Assembly: GCF_016464425.1 (NCBI RefSeq)
Contig: NZ_JADDKQ010000007.1
Location: 1 to 64,000 of the forward strand
Direction: 5' to 3'
DNA: 64,000 bases
DNA from: Actinotalea solisilvae
Lineage (GTDB): Bacteria > Actinomycetota > Actinomycetes > Actinomycetales > Cellulomonadaceae
The notes below the pieces were generated by a model that made no database searches, was not told where the DNA came from, and saw only the letters and a program-made list of their open reading frames with translations. Shown here in pieces: positions 1 through 7,793 of the stretch (position 1 is its first letter; the number at the start of each line of letters is the position of its first letter). The position numbers and the translations under genes were made by a program.

Positions 1-1
1 G

Positions 2-1009
2 CGCGCGTTCAAGCTGTCGTCGAACGAGAACCCGTTCCCGCCGCTCGACTCCGTGCGGGACGAGGTCGCCCGGGCCGCCTCGCTGCTCAACCGGTACCCG
101 GACATGTTCGCGACCGAGCTCGGCGAGGCGCTCGCGGCGCGCCACGGGGTGGACCCGGCGGGGGTCGTCGCGGGCTGCGGCTCGGTCGCCGTGCTCGGCC
201 ACGTGCTCCAGGCGTTCTGCGACGCGGGCGACGAGGTCGTCCACGCGTGGCGCTCGTTCGAGGCCTACCCGATCCTCGTGGGCCTCCAGGGCGCCGTCGG
301 CGTCGAGGTGCCGCTCGCCGCCGACGGCCGGCACGACCTGCGCGCCATGGCCGCCGCGGTGACCGAGCGCACGCGCGTCCTGCTCGTGTGCTCGCCCAAC
401 AACCCCACCGGGCCGGCCGTGCACCACGCCGAGCTCGTCGAGCTGCTCGCCGCGGTGCCGGACCGCGTCCTCGTCGTGCTCGACGAGGCCTACGTCGAGT
501 TCGTCCGGCACGACGACGCCGTGCGCTCGCGCGAGCTCCTCGCGGCCCACCCGAACGTCGTCGTGCTGCGCACGTTCTCCAAGGCGTACGGGCTCGCGGC
601 GCTGCGCGTCGGCTACGCGGTCGCGACTCCCGACGTCGCCCGCGCGGTGCGGACCGCGTCGACGCCCTTCGGTGTCAACCACCTCGCCCAGGTGGCCGCG
701 CTCGCGTCGCTGCGCGCGGAGGACGAGCTCCTGGAGCGCGTCGACGCCGTCGTCGCGGAGCGCGCGCGCCTCCTCGCGGGCCTTCGTGACCAGGGCTGGT
801 CCGTGCCCGACGCCCAGGGCAACTTCGTCTGGCTCCCCGCGGGCCCGCGCACGGTGGACCTCGCGGCCGACGCCGTCGCGCACGGGGTGCTGGTCCGCCC
901 GTTCGCCGGCGAGGGCCTGCGCATCACCGTCGGCGACGCCGCGGCGAACGACCGCGTGCTCGAGCTCGCGCACGGCTGGGTGACGCGGGACGGCAGCGCG
1001 CAGGGCTGA
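2..1009 (+). CDS. hisC: Histidinol-phosphate/aromatic aminotransferase, 5' end missing
   Basis: PLP-dependent fold-type I aminotransferase of the HisC/Pat family, which converts histidinol phosphate (or aromatic 2-oxoacids) with glutamate as amino donor. The reading frame is open from base 2 and begins with KLSSNENPFPPL, the usual N-terminal HisC motif, so only roughly 20 residues are missing upstream. Visible motifs are CSPNNPTGP, LDEAYVEF and TFSKAYGLAALRVGY with the PLP lysine. An internal GTG at 53 would start inside the conserved domain and is not the real start. A hairpin at 1078-1096 follows. HisC and Pat cannot be told apart here. Confidence 0.9.
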   Translation, partial: RAFKLSSNENPFPPLDSVRDEVARAASLLNRYPDMFATELGEALAARHGVDPAGVVAGCGSVAVLGHVLQAFCDAGDEVVHAWRSFEAYPILVGLQGAVGVEVPLAADGRHDLRAMAAAVTERTRVLLVCSPNNPTGPAVHHAELVELLAAVPDRVLVVLDEAYVEFVRHDDAVRSRELLAAHPNVVVLRTFSKAYGLAALRVGYAVATPDVARAVRTASTPFGVNHLAQVAALASLRAEDELLERVDAVVAERARLLAGLRDQGWSVPDAQGNFVWLPAGPRTVDLAADAVAHGVLVRPFAGEGLRITVGDAAANDRVLELAHGWVTRDGSAQG

Positions 1010-1077
1010 GCGCTCGGGACCGGCGTCCACCCGCCCCGGCCCGCCCGTCCCGCCGCGGACCGGCTCCGCGAGGCGCC

Positions 1078-1096
1078 GGTCTCGGTCTGCGAGACC
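1078..1096 (+). terminator. Hairpin after the aminotransferase gene
   Basis: Perfect 7-bp stem (GGTCTCG/CGAGACC) with a 5-nt loop, about 70 bases after the stop codon. No T-run follows. It may end the aminotransferase transcript before the leader-ORF promoter at 1134. Confidence 0.4.
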
Positions 1097-1146
1097 CAGG
1101 CGGCGCGGCCGCCGCACGGGCCGCTCGGGCGACTAGGTTCGTGCGC

Positions 1147-1224
1147 GTGAGCATCACGCAGGGATCCCGGCCCGAGGCGACGTCGTCGCCGCGCGCCTGT
1201 CGCCCCTGCCGAATGCCCTGCTGA
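1147..1224 (+). CDS. Leaderless Cys-rich leader peptide (25 aa)
   Basis: A 25-codon ORF that ends ACRPCRMPC and then TGA. It starts with GTG 7 nt after a TAGGTT box (1134-1139), the same spacing as the leaderless genes elsewhere in this window. Three of the last eight residues are Cys. In actinobacteria, short Cys-containing leader peptides control downstream sulfur or cysteine genes by ribosome stalling; that function here is inference. The ORF ends 229 bases before the hydrolase/AmiS operon. The intervening stretch is GC-rich with several short inverted repeats and no other convincing gene. Confidence 0.45.
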   Translation: MSITQGSRPEATSSPRACRPCRMPC

Positions 1225-1453
1225 GTCCCCACGGACTCCGCCGCGCGCGCCCCCGGCCCGCGCCGGCCCCCTCTCCGCCCGCCCGCCGCGGCTGACCGCC
1301 GTCGTGCCGGCACGGGCCGCCGTCTGCCACGGCGCGTCCATCCGGGCGGGTCCGGACCACCCGTCCGGGCCGGCCCGCGGCGTCACCACCGCCGCGCACC
1401 CGACCAGCACGCCCTCAGGCGCCTCCATCGCGCGCCCCTGACCAGGGAGAACC

Positions 1454-2209
1454 ATGACCACCCTCGACACCCGGACCGACCGCCGGACGCCCCTCGAGCC
1501 CGTCGAGCTCGACCCCGCCGCGCTCGGCCTCCCGGCGAGCAACGCCCACCTCATCCCGCCGCTGCCCGCCCACTGGGCCGGCCTCGACCTGCGGGAGATC
1601 CTCAGCCGTCCCGCCGCGTTCCTCTCGGTGAGCCAGTCCAACTCGCTCTACCGCCCGGGCGGCGTCCAGTACGCCGAGGGCCACGCGTTCCGGGGCAGCC
1701 TCCCGGCCACCGTGCGCGCCGTCCAGGCCGCCCGCCGGGCCCCGAACTTCGTCTCCTTCAACTGGATCGGCTACTCGGTCTTCCGCCAGGACTACCCGCA
1801 GTCCGTGCTCGACCGCGCGCAGTACGACTCCTGGACCGGGTCGATCGACGCGACGCCCGAGCAGATCGCCTGGGACGACGCCCTCGTCGACGAGCTGCGC
1901 GACCTCGTCGAGCCCGGCGACAACGAGCTCTACGAGAAGGCCCTGCAGACGGCGTTCGTCGGCACGGACCTCCCGCTCGAGCTGGCCCGCAAGCGGGTCG
2001 AGGTCGTCGTCATCACCGGCATCCACCTGGACTGGTGCATCGAGGGCAACGCGCGTGCGGCGCGCGACCACGGCCTGCTGCCGATCGTCATCGGCGACGC
2101 GACCGGGGCCCAGCGGCCCGACCAGGAGGCCGCGGCGTTCGAGCGCATCACCAACTTCTTCGCGCCCGTCCTCTCGTCGGAGACGTTCGAGTCGTTGGTG
2201 ACCCGCTGA
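1454..2209 (+). CDS. Isochorismatase-fold cysteine hydrolase
   Basis: A 251-aa cytosolic hydrolase of the isochorismatase/nicotinamidase superfamily, whose members cleave amide, carbamoyl or enol-ether bonds with an Asp-Lys-Cys triad. The nucleophile motif is clear (VVITGIHLDWCIEGNARAA, then GDAT), and a Lys precedes ALQTAFVGTDL as in the family. The usual N-terminal Asp-x-Gln appears as SVSQSN, with no Asp. The start follows an AGGGAGA ribosome site. The stop overlaps the AmiS-like gene by one base, so the hydrolase probably acts on a small amide or urea-like compound imported by its partner. Substrate unknown. Confidence 0.8.
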   Translation: MTTLDTRTDRRTPLEPVELDPAALGLPASNAHLIPPLPAHWAGLDLREILSRPAAFLSVSQSNSLYRPGGVQYAEGHAFRGSLPATVRAVQAARRAPNFVSFNWIGYSVFRQDYPQSVLDRAQYDSWTGSIDATPEQIAWDDALVDELRDLVEPGDNELYEKALQTAFVGTDLPLELARKRVEVVVITGIHLDWCIEGNARAARDHGLLPIVIGDATGAQRPDQEAAAFERITNFFAPVLSSETFESLVTR

Positions 2210-2862
2210 TGGGGAACGTCGGCCTCCTCCTCGTCGGCGTGGTGCTCTTCGTCAACGGCCTGTCGACGCTCGGCGTCGTGCCCGCGCGCAGCGCCGCGCC
2301 GCTGAACTTCTTCGTCGGGACCGCGCAGGTCGTGCTGCCGACGCTCGTGCTCGTGCTCCACGGCACCGAGCCCGGCGTGCTCCAGGCGACGTGGCCGAGC
2401 TACCTGTTCGGCATCACGTACCTGTGGTTCGGCTTCCAGACCGTGCACCGGATCGAGCCCCAGGGCTTCGGCTGGTACAGCCTGTTCGTCGCCGGCATCG
2501 CGGCCTACTACGCCGTGACGTCGATCGCGACCGACCCCGTGTTCGCGGTCATCTGGGCGACGTGGGCGAGCATGTGGGCGCTCTTCTTCGTGCTCCTCGG
2601 CCTCGGGCGCACGCACGTCGGCGGGCTGGACCTGGGCCGGTTCACCGGGTGGTTCCTCGTGCTCCTCGGCATCCCGACCTGCACGGTGCCGGCGCTCTTC
2701 CTCCTCGAGGGCCGCTGGACGACGAGCCCGGTCGCGGGTCTGGCCGCGCTCGCGGCCCTCGCGCTCGCGACGGTGGCCTCGGCCGCCCTGGCCCGCCGCG
2801 CCACCCGGCCCACGACCCCGCCGGCGGTGCCGACCGAGGCCCTCGCCAGCACCCCCGCCTGA
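2209..2862 (+). CDS. AmiS/UreI family small-amide channel
   Basis: A 217-aa integral membrane protein with about six to seven hydrophobic segments. MGNVGLLLVGVVLFVNGL, PLNFFVGTAQVV and YLFGITYLWFGFQ are characteristic of the AmiS/UreI family, which conducts urea and short-chain amides. The start ATG overlaps the TGA of the upstream hydrolase (ATGA), so I chose this start over longer in-frame extensions. The C-terminus is an Ala/Thr/Pro-rich tail. The pair suggests uptake plus hydrolysis of an amide-type nitrogen source. Confidence 0.85.
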   Translation: MGNVGLLLVGVVLFVNGLSTLGVVPARSAAPLNFFVGTAQVVLPTLVLVLHGTEPGVLQATWPSYLFGITYLWFGFQTVHRIEPQGFGWYSLFVAGIAAYYAVTSIATDPVFAVIWATWASMWALFFVLLGLGRTHVGGLDLGRFTGWFLVLLGIPTCTVPALFLLEGRWTTSPVAGLAALAALALATVASAALARRATRPTTPPAVPTEALASTPA

Positions 2863-2872
2863 CCCACGGCCC

Positions 2873-2915
2873 GCACCACCCGGCCACCCGGCCACCCGGC
2901 CATCCGGCCACCACG
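2873..2915. repeat. Short tandem repeat, about 8-bp unit
   Basis: About five imperfect copies of CCACCCGG directly after the AmiS stop codon, one with CCATCCGG. Simple-sequence tract in a gene-free stretch (2863-3176). Confidence 0.7.
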
Positions 2916-2927
2916 CACCCTCACCAC

Positions 2928-2999
2928 GCCGAGGTCGCTGGTTCGCGCCGAGGTCGCTGGTTCGAACCAGCGACCTCGAGCCGAACCAGCGACCTCGGC
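2928..2999. repeat. Inverted pair of doubled 18-bp repeats (giant hairpin)
   Basis: Two head-to-tail copies of an 18-mer beginning GCCGAGGTCGCTGGTTC (2928-2945, 2947-2964) face two inverted copies (2963-2978, 2981-2999). The whole 72 bases fold into one near-perfect stem with a TTCGAA centre. The unit contains GGTTCGAACC, which resembles the tRNA T-arm core. It lies between the AmiS gene and the E1 promoter and may terminate transcription. Confidence 0.8.
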
Positions 3000-3113
3000 G
3001 GCGGCGATGGTGCGGGGCGGGGGGCCGTTCGTCCCGGGTGGGCGCGTGACGACGTGTTGGAGAGTCGGTACAAAGGGGAGTCCGACGTCGTTGTCGGGCC
3101 CGGACAGCGCCAA

Positions 3114-3144
3114 CCTACGGTGGCGTAGCCTACGCTGACGTAGG
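3114..3144. promoter_or_regulatory. Tandem palindromic operator before the E1/E2 operon
   Basis: Two 16-bp sites that share one base: CCTACG-GTGG-CGTAGC (3114-3129) and CCTACG-CTGA-CGTAGG (3129-3144, a perfect palindrome in its arms). The outer bases extend to AACCTACG and CGTAGGTT. They lie 33-63 bases before the E1 alpha start and overlap possible -10 boxes (TACGGT or TAGGTT), as expected for a repressor operator. The regulator is not identified; no second copy was seen in the window. Confidence 0.65.
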
Positions 3145-3176
3145 TTAGCCCTGGCCGTCACCCGGAAGGACCCTGC

Positions 3177-4292
3177 GTGAACGAGCCCGACATGATCCAG
3201 CTGCTCACCCCGACCGGGGAGCGCCTGGAGCATCCCGAGTACAGCCCACGCATCGCCCATCTCGACCCGGAGGCCCTGCGTGGGCTGTACCGGGACATGG
3301 TCATGGTGCGGCGCTTCGACTCCGAGTCGACAGCGCTCCAGCGTCAGGGCGAGCTCGGCCTCTTCCCGCCCGCGCTCGGCCAGGAGGCCGCGCAGGTCGG
3401 CTCGGGCCGCGCGCTCGCGCCGCAGGACTACGCGTTCCCGTCCTACCGCGAGCACGGCGTCGCCCACACCCGCGGGGTCGACCTCGTCGACATCCTGCGC
3501 CAGTTCCGCGGCATCGACCACGGCGGGTGGGACACCGAGGCCCACAACTTCCACCTGTACACCCTGGTCATCGGTTCACACACGCTGCACGCGACCGGGT
3601 ACGCGATGGGCATCCAGCGCGACGGCGCCGTCGGCACCGGCGACCCGACGCGCGACGCCGCCGTCGTCGCCTACTTCGGCGACGGGGCCACGAGCCAGGG
3701 CGACACCAACGAGGCGTTCGTCTTCGCGGCGGTGAACAACGCGCCGCTCGTGCTCTTCTGCCAGAACAACCAGTGGGCCATCTCCGAGTCCACCGAGAAG
3801 CAGTCCCGTGTGCCGATCGTCGAGCGCGGCCGGGGCTTCGGCGTGCCGAGCGTCCGCGTCGACGGCAACGACGTCCTCGCCTGCTACGCGGTCACGGCCG
3901 AGGCGCTCGAGCGTGCGCACTCGGGCAACGGCCCCACCTTCATCGAGGCGTACACGTACCGCATGGGCGCGCACACGACGTCGGACGACCCGACGCGGTA
4001 CCGCTCGTCCGCCGAGGAGGAGGCGTGGCGCCGCCGCGACCCGATCGACCGGCTCCGCCTCCACCTCGAGGCGATCGGCGAGCTCGACGCCGTCTTCCTC
4101 GCCGAGCTCGACGCGGAGGGCGAGGCGTTCGGCGAGCGCCTGCGCCGCGAGGTCCGCGCGATGGGCAAGCCGCCGACGTCGACCATGTTCGAGCACGTGT
4201 ACGCGGGCGCCCACGCCGTGGTGGACGCCGAGCGCGCCTGGTTCGAGCAGTACGAGGCGTCGTTCGACGTCGCACCGGAGGTCACGCGATGA
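3177..4292 (+). CDS. 2-oxoacid dehydrogenase E1 component, alpha subunit
   Basis: A 371-aa thiamine-diphosphate-dependent E1 alpha subunit of a heterotetrameric pyruvate or branched-chain 2-oxoacid dehydrogenase. It decarboxylates the 2-oxoacid and passes the acyl group to E2 lipoate. The ThDP/Mg motif is clear (GDGATSQGDTNEAF ... NNQWAIS), followed by YRMGAHTTSDDP. The GTG start has AAGGA upstream. It overlaps E1 beta by four bases. Both pdhA and bkdA names are used for such genes; many actinobacteria use a homodimeric AceE for pyruvate, so a branched-chain substrate is plausible but unproven. Confidence 0.92.
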   Translation: MNEPDMIQLLTPTGERLEHPEYSPRIAHLDPEALRGLYRDMVMVRRFDSESTALQRQGELGLFPPALGQEAAQVGSGRALAPQDYAFPSYREHGVAHTRGVDLVDILRQFRGIDHGGWDTEAHNFHLYTLVIGSHTLHATGYAMGIQRDGAVGTGDPTRDAAVVAYFGDGATSQGDTNEAFVFAAVNNAPLVLFCQNNQWAISESTEKQSRVPIVERGRGFGVPSVRVDGNDVLACYAVTAEALERAHSGNGPTFIEAYTYRMGAHTTSDDPTRYRSSAEEEAWRRRDPIDRLRLHLEAIGELDAVFLAELDAEGEAFGERLRREVRAMGKPPTSTMFEHVYAGAHAVVDAERAWFEQYEASFDVAPEVTR

Positions 4293-5296
4293 GCGCCGTC
4301 CCCGCCGTCGAGCGCCTGACGCTCGCCAAGGCCATCAACCTCGGCCTGCGCGCCGCGCTCGAGGAGGACCCCAAGGTCCTGCTCATGGGCGAGGACATCG
4401 GCGCCCTGGGCGGCGTCTTCCGCGTCACCGACGGCCTGCAGAAGGACTTCGGCCCGGACCGCGTCGTCGACACCCCGCTCGCCGAGTCCGGCATCGTCGG
4501 CACCGCGATCGGCCTCGCGCTCCGCGGCTACCGGCCGGTGTGCGAGATCCAGTTCGACGGCTTCATCTTCCCCGCGTTCGACCAGATCACGACGCAGCTC
4601 GCCAAGGTCCGCTACCGCTCGCGCGGCCGGCTGTCGCTCCCCGTCGTCATCCGCGTGCCGTACGGCGGCGGGATCGGCGCGGTCGAGCACCACAGCGAGT
4701 CGCCCGAGGTCCTCTTCGCGCACACGGCCGGGCTGCGCGTCGTGACGCCGGCGAGCCCCGCGGACGCGTTCACGATGATCCAGGAGGCCATCGCCTCGCC
4801 CGACCCCGTGCTCTTCTTCGAGCCCAAGGGCCGGTACTGGGACAAGGGCGACGTCGACCGCGGCTTCTCCTACGGCTCGGCGACCGGCGAGGGCCTGGAC
4901 CGGGCGCGCGTCGCGCGCGCCGGCACCGACCTCACGCTCGTCGCGCACGGACCCACGGTCGCGACCGCGCTCCGCGCCGCCCAGGCCGCCGCGGCGGACG
5001 GCACGAGCATCGAGGTCGTCGACCTCCGCACGCTCTCGCCGCTCGACACCGCGACCGTCGTCGCGTCCGTGCGCAAGACCGGCCGGTGCGTCGTCGTGCA
5101 CGAGGCGCCCGTGCTCTACGGGACGGGCGGCGAGGTCGCCGCGCGGATCAGCGAGGAGTGCTTCTACTCGCTCGAGGCGCCCGTGCTGCGCGTCGGCGGC
5201 TTCCACAGCCCCTACCCCGTCGCGCGGCTCGAGCACGAGTACCTGCCGAGCCTCGACCGCGTGCTCGACGCCGTGGACCGCGCGCTCGGCCACTGA
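4289..5296 (+). CDS. 2-oxoacid dehydrogenase E1 component, beta subunit
   Basis: A 335-aa E1 beta subunit (transketolase-type pyrimidine-binding plus C-terminal domains) that completes the alpha2-beta2 E1 enzyme. Typical segments are LLMGEDIGALGGVFRVTDGL, DTPLAESGIVGTAIG, EIQFDGFIFPAFDQI and the C-terminal PVLRVGGFHSPYP. The ATG at 4289 overlaps the E1 alpha stop (ATGA), which fixes the start; the frame stays open far upstream only because it is GC-rich. Confidence 0.93.
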   Translation: MSAVPAVERLTLAKAINLGLRAALEEDPKVLLMGEDIGALGGVFRVTDGLQKDFGPDRVVDTPLAESGIVGTAIGLALRGYRPVCEIQFDGFIFPAFDQITTQLAKVRYRSRGRLSLPVVIRVPYGGGIGAVEHHSESPEVLFAHTAGLRVVTPASPADAFTMIQEAIASPDPVLFFEPKGRYWDKGDVDRGFSYGSATGEGLDRARVARAGTDLTLVAHGPTVATALRAAQAAAADGTSIEVVDLRTLSPLDTATVVASVRKTGRCVVVHEAPVLYGTGGEVAARISEECFYSLEAPVLRVGGFHSPYPVARLEHEYLPSLDRVLDAVDRALGH

Positions 5297-5385
5297 GCCC
5301 GCCGAGCCTCCTCCCGCCCGAGCCCGCCGGCTGAGACGCTGAGCCGTCCGCGCGGACCGACCGACCCCGACCCCAGGAGCCCCAC

Positions 5386-6882
5386 GTGCCCCGGTACGAG
5401 CAGTTCCGCCTCCCCGACGCGGGCGAGGGCCTCACCGAGGCCGAGATCGTCGCGTGGCACGTCGCCGTCGGCGACGCGGTGACGGTCAACCAGCCGATCG
5501 TCGAGATCGAGACGGCGAAGTCGCTCGTCGAGCTGCCGTGCCCATGGGCGGGTGTCGTGACCGCGCTGCTCGCGGAGCCCGGCGAGACCGTGGAGGTGGG
5601 CACGCCGATCATCACGGTCGACGTCGACCCGCACGGCGCGCCCGACCCGGGCGCCTCCGAGGGCGGTGCCGCCGCCGGCGGCGCGGTCCGCGCCGCTCCC
5701 CACACGGCCGCGCAGGACGCGGCGGACACCGCGGCGTCCGGCCAGGCCGCGTCCGACGACGGCGCGAGCGGCGCGGTGCTCGTGGGGTACGGCGTCAGTG
5801 CGCACAGCGCGACGCGACGCCCGCGCCGCGCCGCCACGGTCGACGCCGGCTCGGGGCCCGCAGCTGCTGCCGGGGCGGCCCCGGTCGCCGCCGTCGCAGC
5901 GCCGCCCGCGGCGGCCGGCCCCGACGTCCCCGCGGTCGCTGCCGCCCCGACGGCCGCGGGCCGCAACGAGGAGTCCCGCCGCATCCTCGCGAAGCCTCCC
6001 GTGCGCAAGCTCGCGCGTGACCTCCGCGTCGAGCTCGCGACCGTCCGGCCCACCGGCCCCGGCGGGATCGTCACGCGCGAGGACGTCCTCGCGCGCTCGC
6101 AGGCCAACGAGGTCAAGCCCCTCGCGACCTACGCGACCGACGACCAGCCGTGGCTGGCGTCCGGCACGGTGAGCGACGACGGCCGCGCGACGCGCGTGCC
6201 CGTGAAGTCGGTCCGCAAGCGGACCGCCGAGGCGATGGTCTCGAGCGCCTTCACCGCGCCGCACGTCTCGGTGTTCCACACGGTCGACGTCACCAAGACC
6301 ATGCGGCTCGTGGAGCGGCTGCGCGCCGACCGCGAGTTCGCCGACGTGCGCGTGACCCCCCTGCTCGTCGCGATGAAGGCGCTGCTCCTGGCGGTGCGCC
6401 GGCACCCCGAGATCAACGCGTCGTGGGTCGACGAGACCCAGGAGATCGTCTACAAGCACTACGTCAACCTCGGCATCGCGGCGCAGACGCCGCGCGGCCT
6501 CATCGTCCCGAACATCAAGGACGCGCACCGGCTCGGCCTGCACGACCTCGCGGTCGCGCTCGCCGACCTCACCGCGACGGCCCGCGCCGGGAAGACGCAG
6601 CCGGTCGACATGAGCGACGGCACCATCACGATCACCAACGTGGGGGTGTTCGGGATCGACACGGGCACGCCGATCCTCAACCCGGGCGAGTCCGCGATCC
6701 TCGCGTTCGGCGCGATCCGCGAGCAGCCCTGGGTGCACAAGGGCAAGATCAAGGTCCGCCACGTGACGCAGCTCGCGCTCTCGTTCGACCACCGCCTGGT
6801 CGACGGCGGCCTGGGCTCGCGGTTCCTGGCCGACGTCGCCGCGGTGCTCGAGGAGCCGGGCCAGGGCCTGGTCTGGGGCTGA
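5386..6882 (+). CDS. Dihydrolipoamide acyltransferase (E2)
   Basis: A 498-aa E2 core of the same complex. The N-terminal lipoyl domain carries the lipoylated Lys45 (EIETAKSLVELP). An Ala/Pro-rich linker follows, then a peripheral-subunit-binding domain at about 200-236 (KPPVRKLARDL ... GPGGIVTREDV), then the catalytic domain ending in SFDHRLVDGG (His469, Asp473). It lies 89 bases after E1 beta and is probably cotranscribed. No E3 (lipoamide dehydrogenase) gene is nearby, so that subunit must be shared from elsewhere. Confidence 0.94.
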   Translation: MPRYEQFRLPDAGEGLTEAEIVAWHVAVGDAVTVNQPIVEIETAKSLVELPCPWAGVVTALLAEPGETVEVGTPIITVDVDPHGAPDPGASEGGAAAGGAVRAAPHTAAQDAADTAASGQAASDDGASGAVLVGYGVSAHSATRRPRRAATVDAGSGPAAAAGAAPVAAVAAPPAAAGPDVPAVAAAPTAAGRNEESRRILAKPPVRKLARDLRVELATVRPTGPGGIVTREDVLARSQANEVKPLATYATDDQPWLASGTVSDDGRATRVPVKSVRKRTAEAMVSSAFTAPHVSVFHTVDVTKTMRLVERLRADREFADVRVTPLLVAMKALLLAVRRHPEINASWVDETQEIVYKHYVNLGIAAQTPRGLIVPNIKDAHRLGLHDLAVALADLTATARAGKTQPVDMSDGTITITNVGVFGIDTGTPILNPGESAILAFGAIREQPWVHKGKIKVRHVTQLALSFDHRLVDGGLGSRFLADVAAVLEEPGQGLVWG

Positions 6883-6993
6883 GCCCGCCGACGGCGTGGG
6901 GCCGCACGGCCGTCGCCCGTGACCTGGACGAGTGATGGCCCGCGACGCGCGCGGCCCGTTACAGTCGCCCCGATCGCACGCGCTGGGGGGCAG

Positions 6994-7023
6994 ATGAGCG
7001 AGATCGCGGGGGTGCGGGGATGA
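6994..7023 (+). pseudogene. Nine-codon remnant of an EspC-like gene before toxin 1
   Basis: The micro-ORF reads MSEIAGVRG and then stops, with a GGGGGG ribosome site 5' of it and a TACAGT box at 6960-6965. At toxin locus 2 the equivalent gene (17517-17831) starts with SEFEV and ends TIAGVLR, and its stop overlaps the toxin start in the same way. This looks like an in-frame deletion that kept only both ends, leaving a translational coupler into the toxin gene. Inference from the paralogous locus. Confidence 0.5.
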
Positions 7024-7793
7024 CGACGAACCCGTTGGTCGCGGGTCCGGTGGACACGTCGTCCGCTCTGGGCGGGACGATGCTGGTGGAGTCCCTGTAC
7101 GACCTGTCGCGGGCGATCGAGTCCGAGGACTGGGTGGCGGCGGGTCTGGCGGGGCTCTCGACGGTGCTGGACACGGCGGCGGCGGTGATGGACCCGTTGG
7201 GTCAGCTGATCGCGGCCGGGCTGGGCTGGTTGATGGAGCACGTGGAGCCGCTCAAGGGGTGGCTCGACGACCTGACCGGTGATGCGGGGGCGGTGCTGGG
7301 GTTCGCGGGGACGTGGGACAACATCGCCACGCAGATGGGCAGCGCGGCGGGGGACCTGGACCACCTCGTGGCGGCGGACCTGGAGGGGATGCGGGGCCAG
7401 GGGGTCGAGGCCTACGCCCGCTACGCGAGCGACGTCGCCGAGCACCTGCGGGGGATCGGTGGGTCCTCGACGGCGGTCGCGAGCAGTCTGCGGACGTGCT
7501 CGACGATCGTGCAGGTGGTGCACGACCTGGTGCGTGATGCGATCGCGGAGCTGGTGGGTGCGGCGATCTCGTGGGCGGCGCAGATCGTGTTCACCGTCGG
7601 GCTCGGGACGCCGTGGGTGGTGTCCCAGGTCGCGACCCGGGTCTCGTCCCTCGCGGCGCGGGTGGGCAGCAAGGTCACGGGCGTGATCACCTCGGCGCGT
7701 GCGCTGGGCGACCTGATCGACGCGCTCAAGGCCGCCATCCGCAGCCTCGGCGACAACCTCCGCGGCGCCCGCCCCGGCACCACGCACACGCCC
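7020..7793 (+). repeat. 774-bp duplicated toxin 5' module, copy 1
   Basis: Almost identical to 17828-18601, with no indels and only scattered substitutions (for example GAC/AAC at the WLDDLT/WLNDLT position). The identity stops abruptly in the Thr/Pro linker codons. Confidence 0.95.
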
